Assembly: GCA_022706625.1 (NCBI GenBank) | Contig: JAKJCD010000064.1 | Span: 1 to 9,554, forward strand | Reading direction: 5' to 3' | From: Bacillota bacterium | GTDB taxonomy: Bacteria > Bacillota > Clostridia > Peptostreptococcales > Anaerovoracaceae | DNA length: 9,554 bases | Shown: piece after piece, positions 1-6,163 of the stretch | How the letters are laid out: each line of letters opens with the position of its first letter | How positions within the stretch are numbered: position 1 is the first letter of the stretch | Program-made: the position numbers and the translations under genes | Notes under the pieces: model-generated | What the model was told of the DNA's origin: nothing | Databases searched by the model: none | Seen by the model: the letters and a program-made list of their open reading frames with translations, nothing else

Positions 1-1
1 A

Positions 2-55
2 TATACACTAAAAGCGGTTCTGGCCGGATTAGGTCTGCAGAATGATAATAATTAA
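2..55 (+). CDS. adk: Adenylate kinase C-terminus (partial, 5' end outside window)
   Basis: Reading from base 2 gives YTLKAVLAGLGLQNDNN followed by TAA at 53-55. The KAVLAGL stretch resembles the last helix of bacterial adenylate kinases (B. subtilis ends in a similar VKDLLGGLKK), and adk normally sits directly upstream of map in this cluster. If correct, adk overlaps the map start by 14 nt. Only 17 residues are visible, so the call rests mainly on synteny. A competing frame from base 1 ends at a TGA overlapping the map ATG, and its residues look less like adenylate kinase. Confidence 0.5.
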   Translation, partial: YTLKAVLAGLGLQNDNN

Positions 56-812
56 GTCGGAGAAAGAGTTACAGCTTATGAGGGAAGCCGGGGCCGTGAC
101 CGCACGGATACTCCATGAACTCTCCGAAATGATCAAACCCGGCATCACAACTAAAGAAGTGGATGATTTCGTTGAGCAAATCATCCTGGAAAACCGGATG
201 ATACCCGCTTTCAAGGGCTACAACGGATATCCTGCCAATGCCTGTACATCAGTAAATGATGAGGTGGTTCACGGTATTCCTTCGAAAACCCGCAGGCTTT
301 TGGAAGGAGATATAATCAGCGTGGACGCAGGTACCATATACAAAGGCTATTACAGTGATGCGGCAAGGACGTACCCTGTAGGAAGGACTGACGAAGCAGC
401 AGAGCGGTTGATCACTGTTACAAGGGAAAGCTTTTATGAGGGGTTGAAGTTCTGCAAGGCCGGTTTCCGCCTTTCGGACATATCCCATGCCATTCAGCAG
501 TATGTTGAAAATAACGGATTTTCCGTAGTCAGGGATTATGTGGGTCACGGTATCGGAAAAATGATGCATGAAGAACCGCAGATTCCAAACTACGGGATAC
601 CGGGCCGCGGGCCCAGGCTGGCGGCAGGAATGGCATTTGCTATTGAGCCGATGGTCAACGAGGGGGACTGGCAGATAAAGGTCATGACCGACAATTGGAC
701 CGTCAAGACTCTTGACGGGAAGCGATCTGCCCATTATGAAAACACTGTGATCATCACAGAAGAAGAACCTTTGTTATTGACAGAGTTAAGCGCAATAGAA
801 GGATCCTTATAA
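42..812 (+). CDS. map: Methionine aminopeptidase, type I
   Basis: A cytosolic metalloenzyme that removes the initiator methionine from nascent proteins. The 256-residue length and opening MIIIKSEKELQLMREAG are typical of short type I enzymes with no N-terminal extension. All five metal ligands are visible: D95 (in SVDAG), D106 (in YYSDAARTY), H169 (in GHGIG), E202 (in AIEPM) and E233 (in HYENTV). The conserved histidines H77 (VVHGIP) and H176 are also present. The ATG at 42 is preceded only by a weak AGG, so translation may be coupled to the upstream frame, probably adk, which it overlaps. infA follows after 12 nt. Many clostridial clusters carry a short KOW-domain gene between map and infA; none fits here. 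Confidence 0.96.
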   Translation: MIIIKSEKELQLMREAGAVTARILHELSEMIKPGITTKEVDDFVEQIILENRMIPAFKGYNGYPANACTSVNDEVVHGIPSKTRRLLEGDIISVDAGTIYKGYYSDAARTYPVGRTDEAAERLITVTRESFYEGLKFCKAGFRLSDISHAIQQYVENNGFSVVRDYVGHGIGKMMHEEPQIPNYGIPGRGPRLAAGMAFAIEPMVNEGDWQIKVMTDNWTVKTLDGKRSAHYENTVIITEEEPLLLTELSAIEGSL

Positions 813-824
813 GGGGGTGTGTTT

Positions 825-1043
825 ATGGCTAAAAAGGATGTAATCGAGGTTTTCGGCACAGTGCTGGAGGCGCAGCCAAATGCCATGTTCATTGTAAAGC
901 TGGAAAATGGTTATGAAGTGCTGGCTCACATTTCCGGAAAAATCAGAATGAACTTCATCAGGATTCTGCCCGGAGACAGAGTCAAGGTAGAGCTGTCCCC
1001 GTATGATTTATCCAGAGGCAGAATTACCTGGAGAGATAAATGA
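825..1043 (+). CDS. infA: Translation initiation factor IF-1
   Basis: A 72-residue single S1/OB-fold protein that binds the ribosomal A site during initiation. The sequence MAKKDVIEVFGTVLEA...NGYEVLAHISGKIRMNFIRILPGDRVKVELSPYDLSRGRITWR matches the family end to end. An in-frame GTG lies two codons upstream at 819, but the ATG at 825 is chosen. It gives the canonical MAKKD start and lies 7 nt after the AGGGGG Shine-Dalgarno at 812-817, whereas the GTG would almost touch it. The gene lies between map and rpmJ in the standard order. Confidence 0.97.
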   Translation: MAKKDVIEVFGTVLEAQPNAMFIVKLENGYEVLAHISGKIRMNFIRILPGDRVKVELSPYDLSRGRITWRDK

Positions 1044-1104
1044 TCAGCCGGTAAGGCATTATGATCAGGTTTGCGGCAGTTGCCGGGAGTTAGGAGGAAA
1101 CGAA

Positions 1105-1218
1105 ATGAAAGTAAGAGCGTCCGTGAAGCAAATTTGTGAAAAGTGCAAGGTAATCAAAAGGAACGGGAAAGTCATGGTTATCTGCCAGAATCCAAAGCAT
1201 AAGCAGACACAGGGCTGA
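1105..1218 (+). CDS. rpmJ: Large ribosomal subunit protein bL36
   Basis: A 37-residue zinc-ribbon protein of the 50S subunit. MKVRASVKQICEKCKVIKRNG...ICQNPKHKQTQG carries the zinc ligands C11, C14, C27 and H32, so this is the zinc-binding form rather than the cysteine-free paralogue. The ATG at 1105 follows TAGGAGGAAA. A longer reading starting at 1003 overlaps infA and adds non-homologous residues, so it is rejected. A gap of 128 nt separates it from rpsM. Confidence 0.96.
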   Translation: MKVRASVKQICEKCKVIKRNGKVMVICQNPKHKQTQG

Positions 1219-1232
1219 GGCGATTTGACAGC

Positions 1233-1297
1233 AATGCATCTGCCGGGAGCGGCTGTGTTTTCCTGCCGGGAGGCAGCAAAACGACCGGCAAAGCATT
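1233..1297 (+). promoter_or_regulatory. Extended interrupted hairpin in the rpmJ-rpsM gap; candidate alpha-operon leader
   Basis: Four nested complementary segments fold into one long rod. They are AATGC 1233-1237 with GCATT 1293-1297, TGCCGG 1241-1246 with CCGGCA 1285-1290, GTTTT 1257-1261 with AAAAC 1278-1282, and CTGCC 1263-1267 with GGCAG 1272-1276, closed by a GGGA loop. No T-run follows, so it is not an intrinsic terminator. It ends 49 nt before the rpsM ATG, where E. coli places the S4-responsive leader of the alpha operon. A regulatory role is inferred from position and structure only. Confidence 0.45.
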
Positions 1298-1346
1298 CTA
1301 ATATTATTCATGATTCAATAAACAAGCAAGAAGGAGGAAATAGCAT

Positions 1347-1715
1347 ATGGCTCGTATAGCCGGTGTCGACTTACCGAGAGACAAAAGAATTGAAATCGGA
1401 TTAACCTATATATACGGCATTGGAAGGACTACATCACAGGAGATCTTGAAAAAGGCGGGTATCAGCCCCGATGTACGAATAAAGGATCTGTCCGAGGATG
1501 AAGTGGGTGCAATCAGAAAGATTATTGATTCCGAATATCATGTGGAAGGCGACCTTAGAAGAGAGGTTTCCCTCAACATCAAAAGGCTGATGGAAATTGG
1601 CTGTTACAGAGGGATCAGGCACAGAAGAGGCCTCCCCGTCAGAGGACAGAACACAAAGACCAACGCAAGAACAAGAAAAGGCCCTAAGAAGACCGTGGGC
1701 AGAAAGAAAAAGTAA
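1347..1715 (+). CDS. rpsM: Small ribosomal subunit protein uS13
   Basis: A 122-residue protein of the 30S head that contacts 16S rRNA, the P-site tRNA and the intersubunit bridges. Visible hallmarks are MARIAGVDLPRDKRIEIGLTYIYGIG at the N-terminus, the central LRREVSLNIKRLMEIGCYRGIRHRRGLPVRGQ region, and the basic tail ending in TNARTRKGPKKTVGRKKK. The ATG at 1347 lies 9 nt after AAGGAGG (1331-1337). It is the first gene of the alpha group, and rpsK follows after 15 nt with its Shine-Dalgarno running on from the rpsM stop codon. Confidence 0.97.
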   Translation: MARIAGVDLPRDKRIEIGLTYIYGIGRTTSQEILKKAGISPDVRIKDLSEDEVGAIRKIIDSEYHVEGDLRREVSLNIKRLMEIGCYRGIRHRRGLPVRGQNTKTNARTRKGPKKTVGRKKK

Positions 1716-1730
1716 AGGAGGTTCGAGACG

Positions 1731-2129
1731 ATGGCAAAACAGGTAAAAAAGACCGTTCGCACTAAAAGAAGAGAACGCAAGAACATCGAACGGGGTCAAG
1801 CACATATCCAATCGAGCTTCAACAATACTTTGGTGACGCTCACGGATCTTTCCGGCAATGCCCTTTCATGGTCCAGCTCCGGATCCCTGGGGTTCAAAGG
1901 ATCCAGGAAGTCTACCCCTTATGCTGCGCAGATGGCGGCGGAAGAGGCGGCGAAGGCTGCTATGGAGCATGGACTCAAGACGGTGGAAGTATACGTAAAA
2001 GGACCGGGATCCGGCCGTGAGGCTGCGATCAGAGCACTGCAGACAGCAGGGCTTGAGATCAACATGATCAAGGATATCACTCCGATCCCCCATAACGGAT
2101 GCAGGCCACCTAAAAGAAGAAGAGTTTGA
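1731..2129 (+). CDS. rpsK: Small ribosomal subunit protein uS11
   Basis: A 132-residue protein of the 30S platform that lines the mRNA exit channel. Family features are the basic N-terminal tail, HIQSSFNNTLVTLTDLSGNALSWSSSGSLGFKGSRKSTPYAAQ, VKGPGSGREAAIRAL, and the C-terminus ITPIPHNGCRPPKRRRV. The start codon lies 9 nt after AAAGGAGG. It sits between rpsM and rpsD in the usual order. Confidence 0.97.
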   Translation: MAKQVKKTVRTKRRERKNIERGQAHIQSSFNNTLVTLTDLSGNALSWSSSGSLGFKGSRKSTPYAAQMAAEEAAKAAMEHGLKTVEVYVKGPGSGREAAIRALQTAGLEINMIKDITPIPHNGCRPPKRRRV

Positions 2130-2150
2130 TGAAAGGGAGGTGTCATTAGA

Positions 2151-2774
2151 ATGGCCAGATATACAGGACCCTCTTGCAGGCAGTGCAGAAGGGAAGGACA
2201 AAAACTGTTCCTGAAGGGCGAGAGATGCTACAGCGTCAAATGCGCAGTAGATAAAAGAGCGTATGCCCCGGGACAGCACGGACAAAGCAGAAGAACCAAA
2301 ATAACCGAATACGGGCTTCAGCTGCGTGAGAAACAGAAGGCTAAGCGGTTTTACGGAGTCTTGGAAGCTCAATTCCACAACTACTTCGAAAAAGCAGCAA
2401 AAAAGAAAGGACTGACAGGCGAAAACCTGCTTGTCATGCTTGAGACAAGGCTGGACAATGTTGTATTCCGAATGGGTTTCGCATCTTCCAGGAAAGAAGC
2501 AAGACAGCTTGTCACCCACAATCATTTTACGGTCAACGGAAAAAAGCAGAACATCCCGTCATTTGAGGTGTCTGCCGGCGATGTGATAAAAGTAAAAGAT
2601 AAAAGTGTTTCAACACAGAAATTTAAAGAAATCAGAGACATGTCCATCAGCACTCCGTCTTGGATAAGCGTCGATACGGATAAGCTTGAAGGAAAGGTTT
2701 TAGCAATGCCCCTTAGAGAAGAAATCGATACTCCTGTTGCTGAGCATCTCATCGTCGAGCTCTACTCGAAGTAA
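2151..2774 (+). CDS. rpsD: Small ribosomal subunit protein uS4 (zinc-binding form)
   Basis: A primary 16S rRNA binder that nucleates 30S assembly; in several bacteria it also represses its own mRNA. The protein has 207 residues. The N-terminus carries C9, C12, C26 and C31, the four-cysteine zinc knuckle of the C+ type of S4, unlike the cysteine-free S4 of Bacillus. The S4 RNA-binding fold covers about residues 98-160 (ETRLDNVVFRMGF, SRKEARQLVTHNHFTVNG). The ATG at 2151 follows AAGGGAGG. Its place inside the alpha group, rather than as a separate transcription unit as in B. subtilis, matters for how S4 feedback might act here. Confidence 0.97.
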   Translation: MARYTGPSCRQCRREGQKLFLKGERCYSVKCAVDKRAYAPGQHGQSRRTKITEYGLQLREKQKAKRFYGVLEAQFHNYFEKAAKKKGLTGENLLVMLETRLDNVVFRMGFASSRKEARQLVTHNHFTVNGKKQNIPSFEVSAGDVIKVKDKSVSTQKFKEIRDMSISTPSWISVDTDKLEGKVLAMPLREEIDTPVAEHLIVELYSK

Positions 2775-2846
2775 TTGGAAGCCGTTGTATGAAGCTTGTT
2801 GATTGGGCTTTGAACGCGACAGACCTGAGAAAAGGAGGGTTTTACA

Positions 2847-3797
2847 ATGATAGAAATTGAAAAGCCGACAATCGAATGTTTGACTCCCGAAGGGCAAAAC
2901 AGCTATGGAAAATTTGTTGTTGAGCCTTTGGAGCGAGGGTATGGGACCACATTGGGGAACAGTCTCAGAAGGATACTTCTGAGCTCTCTCCCCGGAGCTG
3001 CGGTCACTTCCGTTAAAATAGACGGGATCCTCCATGAATTTTCCACCATCCCCGGTGTGAAAGAGGATGTGACTGAGATTATATTGAACTTGAAGAGGCT
3101 GGCAGTCCGTATTACCGACAACGAGAGTTCAAAGAGAGTGATCATCAATGCCGTCGGACCCAGAGAAGTCGTTGCAGGCGACATCATTTGCGACAGCAGC
3201 CTTGAGATATTCAACCGCGACCTGCATATTGCGACTCTTGAGGAGCATGCGTCCCTGATAATGGAGATCAATATTTCCAAGGGGCGGGGTTATGTGGCGG
3301 CGGAACAGAATAAATATGAGAACATGCCTATTGCCATGATCCCGGTGGACTCTATTTTTACACCGGTCACAAAGGTGAATTTCCTAGTGGAAAATACCAG
3401 GGTTGGACAGATAACCGACTATGATAAGCTTATTTTGGAAGTCTGGACCGACGGCAGCATCACACCTAAAGAAGGTGTATCCATCGGGGCAAAGATTATG
3501 CAGGAGCATCTGAAGCTGTTTATCGATCTGACCGACAGCATGGATGCGGTGGAGATCCTGGTAGAGAAGGAAGAGGACCAAAAGGAAAAGGCTCTGGAGA
3601 TGACCATTGAGGAGCTTGAGCTCTCCGTTCGTTCTTTCAACTGCCTTAAGCGGGCAGCCATAAACACCGTGGAAGAACTGACCCATCGTACCGAGGAGGA
3701 TATGATGAAGGTCAGGAACCTGGGCAAGAAATCCCTGGACGAAGTTAAGAACAAATTAGATGAACTGGGACTCAGTTTAAAGCCCAGTGACGAATAG
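2847..3797 (+). CDS. rpoA: DNA-directed RNA polymerase subunit alpha
   Basis: The 316-residue alpha subunit, which dimerises to assemble the polymerase core and contacts UP elements and activators. The N-terminal domain (about 1-230) shows ERGYGTTLGNSLRRILLSSL at 29-48 and the HEFSTIPGVKEDVTEIILNLK block at 63-83. The C-terminal domain (about 250-310) shows LELSVRSFNCLKRAAINTVEEL, where R262 and N266 correspond to the E. coli DNA-contacting R265 and N268, followed by the helix-hairpin-helix MMKVRNLGKKSLDEVKNKL. The ATG at 2847 follows AAAGGAGGG. A 72 nt gap separates it from rpsD, and rplQ follows 20 nt downstream. Confidence 0.98.
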   Translation: MIEIEKPTIECLTPEGQNSYGKFVVEPLERGYGTTLGNSLRRILLSSLPGAAVTSVKIDGILHEFSTIPGVKEDVTEIILNLKRLAVRITDNESSKRVIINAVGPREVVAGDIICDSSLEIFNRDLHIATLEEHASLIMEINISKGRGYVAAEQNKYENMPIAMIPVDSIFTPVTKVNFLVENTRVGQITDYDKLILEVWTDGSITPKEGVSIGAKIMQEHLKLFIDLTDSMDAVEILVEKEEDQKEKALEMTIEELELSVRSFNCLKRAAINTVEELTHRTEEDMMKVRNLGKKSLDEVKNKLDELGLSLKPSDE

Positions 3798-3817
3798 GAA
3801 ATAAGGAGGTTTAGCAT

Positions 3818-4159
3818 ATGCCGGGCTATAGAAAATTAGGCAAGCCGACCGCTCACAGAAAGCTCATGCTCAGGAGTTTAGTTACGGACCTGTTCCGCGA
3901 AGGCAGGATATCCACCACTGACTGCAGAGCTAAGGAAGCAAGAAAGATCGCTGAAAAGATGATCACGCTTGGCAAGCGCGGTGACCTGCACGCAAGGAGA
4001 CAAGCCATGGCCGTCATCTTCGATGAAGATGTGGTAAAGAAGCTTTTCGACGACATCGCTCCCAAATATGCCGAAAGAAACGGCGGATACACTAGGATCC
4101 TTAAGTTAGGGCCGAGACAGGGCGATGGAGCTGAGATGGTATTTCTGGAATTGGTGTAG
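3818..4159 (+). CDS. rplQ: Large ribosomal subunit protein bL17
   Basis: A 113-residue 50S protein located near the peptide exit tunnel. MPGYRKLGKPTAHRKLMLRSLVTDLFREGRISTTDCRAKEARKIAEKMITLGK is the conserved N-terminal half, and GGYTRILKLGPRQGDGAEMVFLELV the conserved C-terminus. The length is standard for the short bacterial form. The ATG at 3818 follows ATAAGGAGG. It is the last gene of the alpha group, followed by a strong terminator. Confidence 0.97.
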   Translation: MPGYRKLGKPTAHRKLMLRSLVTDLFREGRISTTDCRAKEARKIAEKMITLGKRGDLHARRQAMAVIFDEDVVKKLFDDIAPKYAERNGGYTRILKLGPRQGDGAEMVFLELV

Positions 4160-4179
4160 GAAACAGCATAAAGCAATGT

Positions 4180-4219
4180 AAAAAGCTCAGGATGTGAAAT
4201 ATCTTGGGCTTTTTGTTTT
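4180..4219 (+). terminator. Intrinsic terminator of the alpha operon
   Basis: AAAAAGCTCAGGAT (4180-4193) pairs along its whole length with ATCTTGGGCTTTTT (4201-4214) around a 7 nt loop. This gives 14 pairs, two of them G-U. The T-rich 3' arm continues as TTTTTGTTTT. It lies 20 nt after the rplQ stop codon. Confidence 0.88.
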
Positions 4220-4253
4220 CTGGGCTCCACGCAAAGCGGGCGCCGGTTTTTGA

Positions 4254-4286
4254 CATAAAAATCGGAGCAAGGCTGACCTTGCTCCG
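4254..4286 (-). terminator. Intrinsic terminator of the tRNA-Pro gene
   Basis: CGGAGCAAGG and CCTTGCTCCG (4263-4272 and 4277-4286) form a perfect 10 bp stem with a 4 nt loop. Read on the minus strand it begins 3 nt after the tRNA CCA end and is followed by ATTTTTAT. It lies tail to tail with the alpha-operon terminator. Confidence 0.88.
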
Positions 4287-4289
4287 CCG

Positions 4290-4366
<77 letters not shown>

Positions 4367-4377
4367 GCAACCATTTT

Positions 4378-4406
4378 ATAATAACGTTTCCACAGGTCTT
4401 TGTCAA
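4378..4406 (-). promoter_or_regulatory. Sigma-A promoter of tRNA-Pro
   Basis: On the minus strand, a perfect TTGACA (4401-4406) is followed by a 17 nt spacer and TATTAT (4378-4383). The predicted start is a few bases before the tRNA 5' end at 4366, as expected for a stable-RNA promoter. Confidence 0.85.
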
Positions 4407-4410
4407 CGGG

Positions 4411-4449
4411 GAAAAGCTTTTTCAGTAAGCGAAAACCCTGAAAGAAGCT
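4411..4449 (-). terminator. Probable terminator of the merR-like gene
   Basis: On the minus strand, AGCTTCTTTCAG pairs with CTGAAAAAGCT (11 pairs, one bulged C) around a 12 nt loop and is followed by TTTTCCCC. The first bases of the stem overlap the gene's stop codon. It lies just before the tRNA promoter and would insulate the two units. Confidence 0.5.
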
Positions 4450-5683
4450 ACCTGCTTTTTACGGCATGGTACCCAAGCACTTCGATTATCTCACCCGGGG
4501 CATTCTGAGGGAAGTGAAGTTCGCCCGCCGTAGTTCTGCCGGTGTTTTTTAGCTCTGTGACTTTTATCCCGCTTAGGGACCAGTTATGCTTCAGCCCGGC
4601 AAAGGTCATTTTCTCAGGGACAAAATCCGGATGGTTATCTTTGAAGTTATTAAGGCTTTTCGGGGCGTTATTGTATGATGTGAAAATGCCTGCCACTTCA
4701 CCCCCGGGCTTTATTAGTGGTGAGATCATTTCAGTGGAAAAGCTATTATAAGTAAAGAGGGAATTAACCGTTGAATAATCGTCGATGTAAAAATCTACGG
4801 CGCCGTTTTTCACCGGGAGATTCTCAGGTTTTCCCACGATAAAAACAAAATTATTGTCACTGGAGGATAAATATTTTTTGATCTTTCGTATCCGTTTCAG
4901 TGATGGATCCAAAATTATAAAAGTATTTTGCTTTCCAAGCTTGCCTATATATCCCAGCAGAAAATTAAAGGTAAACGGGCCTGCCATAAAGCAATTGCCC
5001 TCATTCAGCGAACCGGTCAGGCGGTGATACATCCAAACATATGCTTTTGTGATCAGCCTTCTATATGTAGAGCTGAATTGATCCTTCATGGCCATAACGG
5101 ACTCGACATTCTCAAATGCTTTAAAAGGCGTCTCTTCCGAAAAATCACGGCACATTATTATTCCGTCGGAAACAGCAGCCGAATAACCGCAATCGCAGGA
5201 GAGGACCCCTTTTTGGATATTGCCCGTGGAAAGGCTGGCAGAATTGAGTTCCAACGGTACCTGACAGCGAGGACAGTATAGGTAAGGAATGAACAAAAAC
5301 GGGACGCCCGCCGATCCTGAGCCGCCGGGATCATAAGCTTTAAGCTCTTTGATTTCATCATCAAGTTCATTAATAAAAAATGCAAGGTTGTCCCTTTCTT
5401 TAATCAGGAGATTTCTTTTATTTCTCATCATATCGGCACAAACTTCGAGTACGATCTCGTCTTGAAATCGGGAGGCATTCTCGAGGAAAAGCAGAAGCTG
5501 GATCTCCTCCAGGGAGAAATAATACTTTTTATATTTTAAAATTTTCTCCATATTGGAAACGCACTCTTTATCGAAAGTATACTGACCGCCTTCACGATTG
5601 GGAGTCAGCAGTCCGTTATTAATATAAAATCTTACCGCGCTTGTATTCAGGTTGAATTTTTTTGCAAAGGTACCGATTTTCAT
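4448..5683 (-). CDS. MerR-type regulator fused to a zinc ribbon and methyltransferase-like domain
   Basis: A 411-residue protein of unknown specific role. Residues 1-70 are a MerR-type winged helix (MKIGTFAKKFNLNTSAVRFYINNGLLTP, then a predicted wing and YFSLEEIQLLL). Residues about 85-117 look like the dimerisation coiled coil (NKRNLLIKERDNLAFFINEL). C137, C140, C163 and C165 (CPRC...CDCG) suggest a zinc ribbon. Residues about 230-411 resemble a class I methyltransferase: FIILDPS as strand 2 with an acidic end, GKPENLPVKNGAVDFYI as the usual D-A-E-x-L-P-F segment, and LIKPGGEVAG. The glycine-rich GxGxG SAM loop is not evident, so catalysis is doubtful. The ATG at 5683 is chosen because it opens at the MerR helix and follows GGGGAGGG; an extension to 5725 would cross the promoter. 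Ligand and target genes are unknown. Confidence 0.8.
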   Translation of the reverse strand: MKIGTFAKKFNLNTSAVRFYINNGLLTPNREGGQYTFDKECVSNMEKILKYKKYYFSLEEIQLLLFLENASRFQDEIVLEVCADMMRNKRNLLIKERDNLAFFINELDDEIKELKAYDPGGSGSAGVPFLFIPYLYCPRCQVPLELNSASLSTGNIQKGVLSCDCGYSAAVSDGIIMCRDFSEETPFKAFENVESVMAMKDQFSSTYRRLITKAYVWMYHRLTGSLNEGNCFMAGPFTFNFLLGYIGKLGKQNTFIILDPSLKRIRKIKKYLSSSDNNFVFIVGKPENLPVKNGAVDFYIDDYSTVNSLFTYNSFSTEMISPLIKPGGEVAGIFTSYNNAPKSLNNFKDNHPDFVPEKMTFAGLKHNWSLSGIKVTELKNTGRTTAGELHFPQNAPGEIIEVLGYHAVKSR

Positions 5684-5714
5684 TGCCGCCCTCCCCAAAA
5701 ATGTTTCTGATTTA

Positions 5715-5743
5715 AGTATAATCATTCCGCAATTTTACGTCAA
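5715..5743 (-). promoter_or_regulatory. Sigma-A promoter of the merR-like gene
   Basis: On the minus strand, TTGACG (5738-5743) is separated by 17 nt from TATACT (5715-5720), giving a short leader of about 25 nt. The 17 nt spacer is normal, not the stretched 19-20 nt spacer typical of promoters activated by MerR proteins, so classical MerR autoactivation is not suggested. Confidence 0.75.
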
Positions 5744-5901
5744 TCTTATGTCGCAGCTATGGCTATTCCGACTTGTTAATTTAACTCAACTTCAGCTTCA
5801 GTATTTCTTTTTTCTTTTGTCCATCTCAGCAGCAAATATCTCTAATATCAGCACAGGGAAGGCCTTATGCGTAAAGTCGAGACAAATCCAACTAACATTA
5901 T
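5744..5901. other. Non-coding stretch with no recognisable feature
   Basis: This AT-rich segment upstream of the merR-like promoter shows no RBS-supported gene, RNA fold or clear promoter. A plus-strand open frame (5652-6104) runs through it, but it begins antisense to the merR-like gene and then crosses the inverted-repeat array. Confidence 0.5.
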
Positions 5902-6152
5902 ATGGTAAAAAGCAACGGATTTTACTATATAAACGAATATCCGTTGCTTTTACCATCAAAAAGGTGGGTAAATCCCATGGAAAGCAACGGGATTTCGGAA
6001 AAAGACTGTATTCCGTTGCCTTTTCATCGAAAAAGGCAACAGAAATCGAAGAATTCTTAAAAATCCGTTGCTTTTACTGCAAAGAAGGGCATGGAAACCC
6101 TTAAAAAGCAACGAAATTCGAACAAATTATCATTTTGCGTTGCTTTTTGCTC
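5902..6152. repeat. Array of four GCAACG-type hairpins, two copies offset by 124 bp
   Basis: Eight half-sites resemble AAAAGCAACGGAT. The forward GCAAC cores begin at 5912, 5984, 6036 and 6108; the inverted CGTTGC cores begin at 5942, 6014, 6066 and 6138. Every forward core is exactly 30 nt from its inverted partner. Gaps to the next forward core are 42, 22 and 42 nt, so the pattern repeats with an offset of 124 nt. The first hairpin is the best, with an arm of 18 pairs and one bulge (ATGGTAAAAAGCAACGGAT with ATCCGTTGCTTTTACCAT). Arms are conserved while loops differ. Each right arm runs into TTTT on either strand, so every unit resembles a bidirectional terminator. Because 124 is not a multiple of 3, a coding origin is unlikely. 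Function unknown. Confidence 0.85.
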
Positions 6153-6163
6153 AAGTCCAAAGA

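Noticed and set aside
819..824. GTG start for infA two codons upstream
   Set aside because: It almost touches the Shine-Dalgarno sequence and would break the canonical MAKKD start.
1225..1253. Internal promoter before rpsM starting with a perfect TTGACA at 1225-1230
   Set aside because: The bases 16-18 nt downstream are GC-rich (AGCGGC region) with nothing like a -10.
5652..6104. 150-residue plus-strand ORF
   Set aside because: It starts antisense within the merR-like gene, crosses that gene's promoter and the hairpin array, has no RBS and reads as low-complexity sequence.
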